From Jimgerdemannia flammicorona (lineage: Eukaryota; Mucoromycota; Endogonomycetes; Endogonales; Endogonaceae), in NCBI GenBank assembly GCA_003990745.1, contig RBNI01001200.1:1-23737 (forward strand): 23,737 nucleotides of DNA. The letters run 5' to 3'. A model generated the notes under the pieces. It had not been told where the DNA came from and searched no databases. It was given only the letters and a program-made list of their open reading frames with translations. How positions within the stretch are numbered: position 1 is the stretch's first letter; each line of letters opens with the position of its first letter. Below, piece after piece: positions 20,301-23,737 of the stretch. Made by a program: the position numbers and the translations under genes.

Positions 20301-21951
20301 ACGAGAAGTTGAGCAGGGCGCGCACGGCGCGGAGGTCGAGCGGCGGTAGCTGGAATCCCTGTTTAGATGGGGATGGAGATGGGAGGGGGGCCGGGCTTCG
20401 CGGAACAAGAGCGTGATCGAGAGAGGGGTCGTATCCGTCGAGAGAACGGCGTGAGTCAAAGGACGGTCGGCCATCGAGGGATTGGCGCGGATCTTGTGTG
20501 AATGGGTGGTAGTAGACGTCGAGTGATTGACGAGAGTCGATGGACGCGCGCGGGTCTGCGCGGTGGTCATGGGATGGTGGTGCGCCAGGTGGTCCGCCGG
20601 TGCCGCCTTGGAGGACGCGATTTGCTTCGTCGATGAGGTCTAGTGCGGCGAAGTAATCACCTTGGCCGAGGAGAATCTGGATCATGGGCTGAGAAGAACG
20701 GATCTCCTGGACCATCTTAATGCCGTTGTAGAGCTGTCCAACGTTCTGGCGGCGGCGCTTGAGGCGGACGACCTCGAGGCCCTGGCGAACCTGCGACTTG
20801 TGGATGCGCTTCATCTTCTGCCGGATGGAATGGATCTGGGCGACGCAGTCGAGCGTCTCCTGGTGGAGCGCCTGTAGGTTGGATAGGGCCTCGAAGAAGG
20901 AGTTGGATCGCCGCGAAATCTCCTGGATCAAGTGAACTTCGACAGTATCGAGGTAGTGCGATAGCTTCTCCTGTAGGATGCTGTTTGTGGCGACGGGCGG
21001 ATTGGGCCCGCTATTACCGATGATGTCCGCGCCCTCGCACACGGTGTCGAAGGTGCGCGGGTTCTCGAGGTTGAACTCCGGGTCGAAGAAGATGGTGGGC
21101 ACGTTCTCAATCATGGGTGGGTCCTTCTCTGAAACTTTGCGTCGCGGACGGTCCGGGATTGCGGTTGAGACGGCAGGGAGGATCGGTGAAGCAGGGATGC
21201 CGTACGGGTTTCGGGAGCTCTCGCGACGGTGAGCTGGGAAATCCGGGGAGAGATGGGAGGAAGGGTCACTGTCGATGAGATTTAGAACGGAGGCGTAGGG
21301 AGAGTCGTTGGGGGAGTCGAGGCGTGGTGTGCCTTCGGTGCCGATGAGTTTGTTGTAGTTGTAGCGGTCGAAGACGGGGGCGATGTGCTTGAGGTACTGG
21401 TCGAACTCGGAGGGCTTGATTTTGCGGATGGGGACGTGTGGGACTGGGGGGATATCGTTCTTGGTAGGTTTGAGAGCGGCGTTTGTTCGTTGCGCGGGAT
21501 CGTTTAGGACGCCTGTGGAGGAAGGAGGGCAGAGAGGAGGTTAAAATATAACGTGGCTCGATTGAGGAAAAAAAAAAATGCGAGAGATAGGGTAGTAGCA
21601 CATACCCGATATCGCGTTGAAGCCCATGTCCTTGGTGGTCCACGGCAGCGAAGTTTCGCTCATCGTTGAGAAGCCAGACATGGTGCTTTGGCGGCGAACG
21701 TTGCCGTGCATGATGCGGTTGAGGGAACGGCCATGTGAGGTGACTGAGTTGATGGAGGGTGGGCGGTTCTTGGCGGGCGGGTGCTGGTGCGGTTGAGGGT
21801 CGACGGTGACGGTGACGCCCGAGTCAGTGGTAGAGGAGTTTGAAGAGACGGCAGAGGAACCGGAGACGTTCCTCTCCATGGGGACACCGGGGGTCAGGGG
21901 GGACGGGCGTTGGTGCGGCTGTGGGGGTGCCAGGTTCTTTAATGAAGCCAT
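17387..21951 (-). CDS. VPS54: VPS54, GARP complex tethering subunit
   Basis: Complete gene on the minus strand, 10 exons: 21951-21606, 21512-19954, 19794-19712, 19626-18657, 18507-18420, 18322-18201, 18093-18007, 17917-17792, 17672-17581, 17495-17387. All introns are GT...AG (85-159 nt) and all phases join, giving 3,582 nt or 1,193 residues, with TGA stop. Vps54 is a subunit of the Golgi-associated retrograde protein complex, which tethers endosome-derived vesicles at the trans-Golgi network. Residues 1-115 are Ser/Pro-rich and low complexity. The conserved N-terminal region starts at about 257 with FFDPEFNLENPRTFDTV and runs through coiled-coil text to about 420. A Ser/Asp/Arg-rich repeat (SLDGYDPSLDH type) interrupts it at about 450-510. 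The conserved C-terminal domain runs from about 781 (LNPTDFYRLF, LCGRTCYGLRGTIMSQAKSF) through GAGAMQSAGLKTISAKHL and LHKVLSKYLP to the end. It is somewhat longer than animal Vps54 (just under 1,000 residues) because of the linkers. Gln is encoded by CAG/CAA only. Confidence 0.96.
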
Positions 21952-22054
21952 GGTGGGGAGGGAGGAGGGAGGGAAGGGAGGGAGGAGAGGGATGGGAGGG
22001 AGGAAAGGGAGGGGAGGAAGGAGGAGAGGGAGGCTTTGAAGGACTGTGTTTGCG

Positions 22055-22062
22055 TGACGTAA
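22055..22062. promoter_or_regulatory. CRE/ATF-like site TGACGTAA
   Basis: TGACGTAA matches the consensus half of CREB/ATF-type bZIP sites. It lies 76 bp before the SAS-6 start codon and about 104 bp upstream of the VPS54 start. Function is inferred from sequence match and position only. Confidence 0.4.
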
Positions 22063-22065
22063 GCA

Positions 22066-22071
22066 CACGTG
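22066..22071. promoter_or_regulatory. E-box CACGTG
   Basis: A palindromic CACGTG, the core site of many bHLH factors, lies three bases from the TGACGTAA site. A six-base match can occur by chance; the pairing with the bZIP-like site makes it worth noting. Confidence 0.35.
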
Positions 22072-22137
22072 ATGTCCTCCCAAAAGTCGCGTCCTGCACC
22101 GTGGACCCCCCGTGGACCTGGCCCCCCTGGATCCCCC

Positions 22138-23683
22138 ATGGACACCCTCCTTTCGAAGCAGATACACATCCAGTACACTCACCCCTCTTTCCCTCAGCCA
22201 GACAACCGTCTGTTGGCAACAATACAGCTTACCCGCTCGCAGAACAAGAAGCTCATCGCAATACACATCACAGACGACGACGACCCACTCCTGCTCTTCC
22301 AAGCCGAGATCAACGAGAACGACTTCCGCGCCCTTCAGACCGACCAGAGCCTCCTCGTTGACTTTGCTCAATTCCCCTTTAACCTCATCGAACTGCTTGA
22401 TGAGTGCGCAAAATGCCAGAATGACCTGTCACCAAAGTAACCTATCTCGTCTACTCGTTTACCGCAGTTACTGATGTCTCAATACACAACCGTATATCTA
22501 CATTAACTGGGAATAAAAAGGTTCCTCGTTCAGCTCAGCTGCGACTCGGCTTCCTCCCGGAACGCAACCTTCAAGATTATGGAGACCAACCGCTTCAAGT
22601 ACATCACCTACCTCTCGCTCACCCTGCTGCGCGCCAGCGACGCCGAAGTCAAACGGAACCTTGCCGACTTGGTAAATGGCTATAAGGTAATTACATGGGT
22701 ATATTGCTCTTAAATTTTCTAATGCTCCGCATAGTGATACTGCCCAACCATCACAACCTAACCAACCACCGAAATTCATCCGCCCAGTCCGAGATCCACA
22801 CCCTCCGCACGCAACTCGACACGACCACAACGACACTGACCACGCGGCTCGCGGAGGCCAACTCTCAAAACCGCTCGCTCGCCTCAGACCTCTCTCGCGC
22901 ACAGGACGAGCTCGCGCGGCTGCGGCGGGACCTGGACCACGGGTCGGACGCGCGGCGCGATCTGGAGGCGCTGGAGCGAGAGGCGAGGGCAGCGAGGGAG
23001 GACGCGGCCGAGTGCAGGGCTGCCAAGAGGGTCGCGGAGAGGGAGGCTGAGGGGTGGAGAACAAGGGCTAAGGAGTGGGAGAGGAGGGAGAGGGAGGGGG
23101 ACGAGTGGGTGGCAGGCGAGCAGAAGGTGAGGACCTAAGGGGCGAGGGGAAGGGGGACGGAGACGGTTTGGGGATAAAGCTTGTGGTTGAGGGTGTTAAT
23201 GATGTCCATATAACCTCTTACAGGCGAAGTTGGAAGAGTCCCTAGCCATGTACAAAGCCCAGAACACCCGCCTCGAGAACTCTCTCCGCCAAACTAAGGA
23301 AGAGATCAACAAGGTACAAATTCTCACACACACACACACACACACTCTCTCCCTTTTTCCGTAACCCTCCTTCCCGCCACTAAACAGCCCCCCCGTCTTT
23401 CTCTCTCTCTACTACCCCCAGGGCAACGAGATCATTCAGCGCCTACAATCCGACTTGAGTGCGGCGCGCTCCAAGATTAAGCTTAAGAACGTGGTGACGC
23501 TGCAGCAGGAGCGGCTGCTGGACGAGCGCGGGGTGACGATTGAGACACAGACACGCGAGCTGGCCGAGGTCCGGGACGCGCTCGCTAGGGCTGAGGCCGA
23601 GGCAGAGAGGGAGAGGAGAAGGGCAGAGGAGGCCACGAGGGGGAGGGAGGGGGATCGGGCGATGATGGAGGAGAATGCTAGAG
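22138..23683 (+). CDS. SAS6: SAS-6 centriole cartwheel protein, 5' part (truncated by window)
   Basis: Five exons are seen: 22138-22436, 22521-22686, 22788-23126, 23224-23313, 23422-23683. Introns are 84-108 nt, GT...AG, and phases join to 385 codons plus 1 base; a sixth exon lies beyond the window (GTGAGT at 23684). SAS-6 forms the ninefold hub of the centriole/basal body. Residues 1-155 match the globular head: LIAIHITDDDDPLLLF, ENDFRALQTDQSLLVDFAQF, FLVQL, then FKIMETNRFKYITYLSLTLL. From about 156 the protein is a long Arg/Glu/Ala coiled coil with a conserved block GNEIIQRLQSDL and IKLKNVVTLQQERLL encoded by exon 5. The start at 22138 fits the family N-terminus (LLSKQIHIQ resembles the usual first strand). 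An in-frame ATG at 22069 would add 23 Pro/Gly-rich residues. The TAA after LSPK at 22438 is inside the first intron and not a stop. The neighbour VPS54 is divergent. Confidence 0.93.
23325..23345. repeat. CA microsatellite in SAS-6 intron 4
   Basis: About ten CA units followed by CT-rich sequence, inside the intron 23314-23421. Likely length-variable between isolates. Confidence 0.9.
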
Positions 23684-23693
23684 GTGAGTTTAC

Positions 23694-23729
23694 TTTTTTT
23701 TTTTTTTTTTTTTTTTTTGGGGGGGGGGG
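23694..23729. repeat. Poly-T and poly-G run at the window edge
   Basis: About 25 T followed by 11 G, inside the SAS-6 intron that starts at 23684. The length is probably unreliable. A similar T-run next to a G-run occurs at 1616-1715. Confidence 0.85.
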
Positions 23730-23737
23730 ACAAGGGG

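Larger units (their letters stand above)
21952..22137. promoter_or_regulatory. Shared divergent promoter region of VPS54 and SAS-6
   Basis: Only 186 bp separate the two start codons, so both 5' untranslated regions and core promoters must fit here or overlap the genes. The left half (21952-22035) is almost pure purine on the plus strand (GGGA/GGAGG repeats, many G3 runs). The VPS54 leader would therefore be pyrimidine-rich, and the plus strand could fold as a G-quadruplex. The right half holds TGACGTAA and CACGTG. No TATA box is seen. Confidence 0.7.

Noticed and set aside
21541..22371. Minus-strand 276-codon open frame as a single long protein start for VPS54
   Set aside because: Upstream of 21951 it is antisense to SAS-6 exon 1 and through the polypurine promoter tract; only the part from ATG 21951 has the family-like leader, and its 3' end reads into intron 1.
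22498..23064. Minus-strand 188-codon open frame
   Set aside because: It is antisense to SAS-6 exons 2 and 3 and crosses the intron between them; GC-rich coiled-coil codons leave the other strand open.

Overview
The window looks like nuclear DNA of a eukaryote with short, spliceosomal introns (84-159 nt, GT...AG). It most likely comes from a zoosporic (flagellated, chytrid-type) fungus. The right third holds two divergent, CpG-rich, intron-containing genes. One is a complete 10-exon VPS54 (GARP tethering complex, minus strand). The other is the 5' part of SAS-6 (centriole cartwheel protein, plus strand), which runs off the window. SAS-6 is normally kept only by lineages that build centrioles or flagella, which argues against Dikarya. 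The fungal placement is inference from gene style and the chromovirus; another flagellated protist is not excluded.

The left 17.1 kb is very different: AT-rich, repeat-filled and almost without CpG. I found about five CG dinucleotides by eye before position 17,095, against very many after it. From left to right it holds: a 23-bp pyrimidine minisatellite (21-388); short tandem repeats and a decayed ~95-bp tandem array (691-1133); a decayed, once spliced ORF of unknown family ('ORF A', 1179-1582, 1795-1820 and 7709 onward) split by a near-complete 5.9-kb LINE retrotransposon (1821-7691, poly-A tail, 17-bp target duplication); a palindrome cluster (~9230-9360); a second decayed ORF ('ORF B', ~9377-10417) split by a complete-length but internally deleted Ty3/gypsy chromovirus (10418-16056, two LTRs, 5-bp target duplication); and AT-rich sequence without recognisable genes up to 17,095.

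Decay in the left part is of one kind: reading frames are largely kept, and stop codons fall where Gln, Arg or Trp is expected (CAA/CAG to TAA/TAG, CGA to TGA, TGG to TAG). This is what C-to-T/G-to-A mutation (5-methylcytosine deamination or a RIP-like process) produces. The right-hand genes show no such damage, so the junction near 17.1 kb looks like the border between a silenced, hypermutated repeat compartment and active chromatin.

VPS54 and SAS-6 are head to head, with 186 bp between start codons. That gap carries a polypurine tract, a TGACGTAA site and a CACGTG site, so it is a candidate bidirectional promoter. I did not find a CRISPR, operon, tRNA, rRNA or clearly novel defence-type system.
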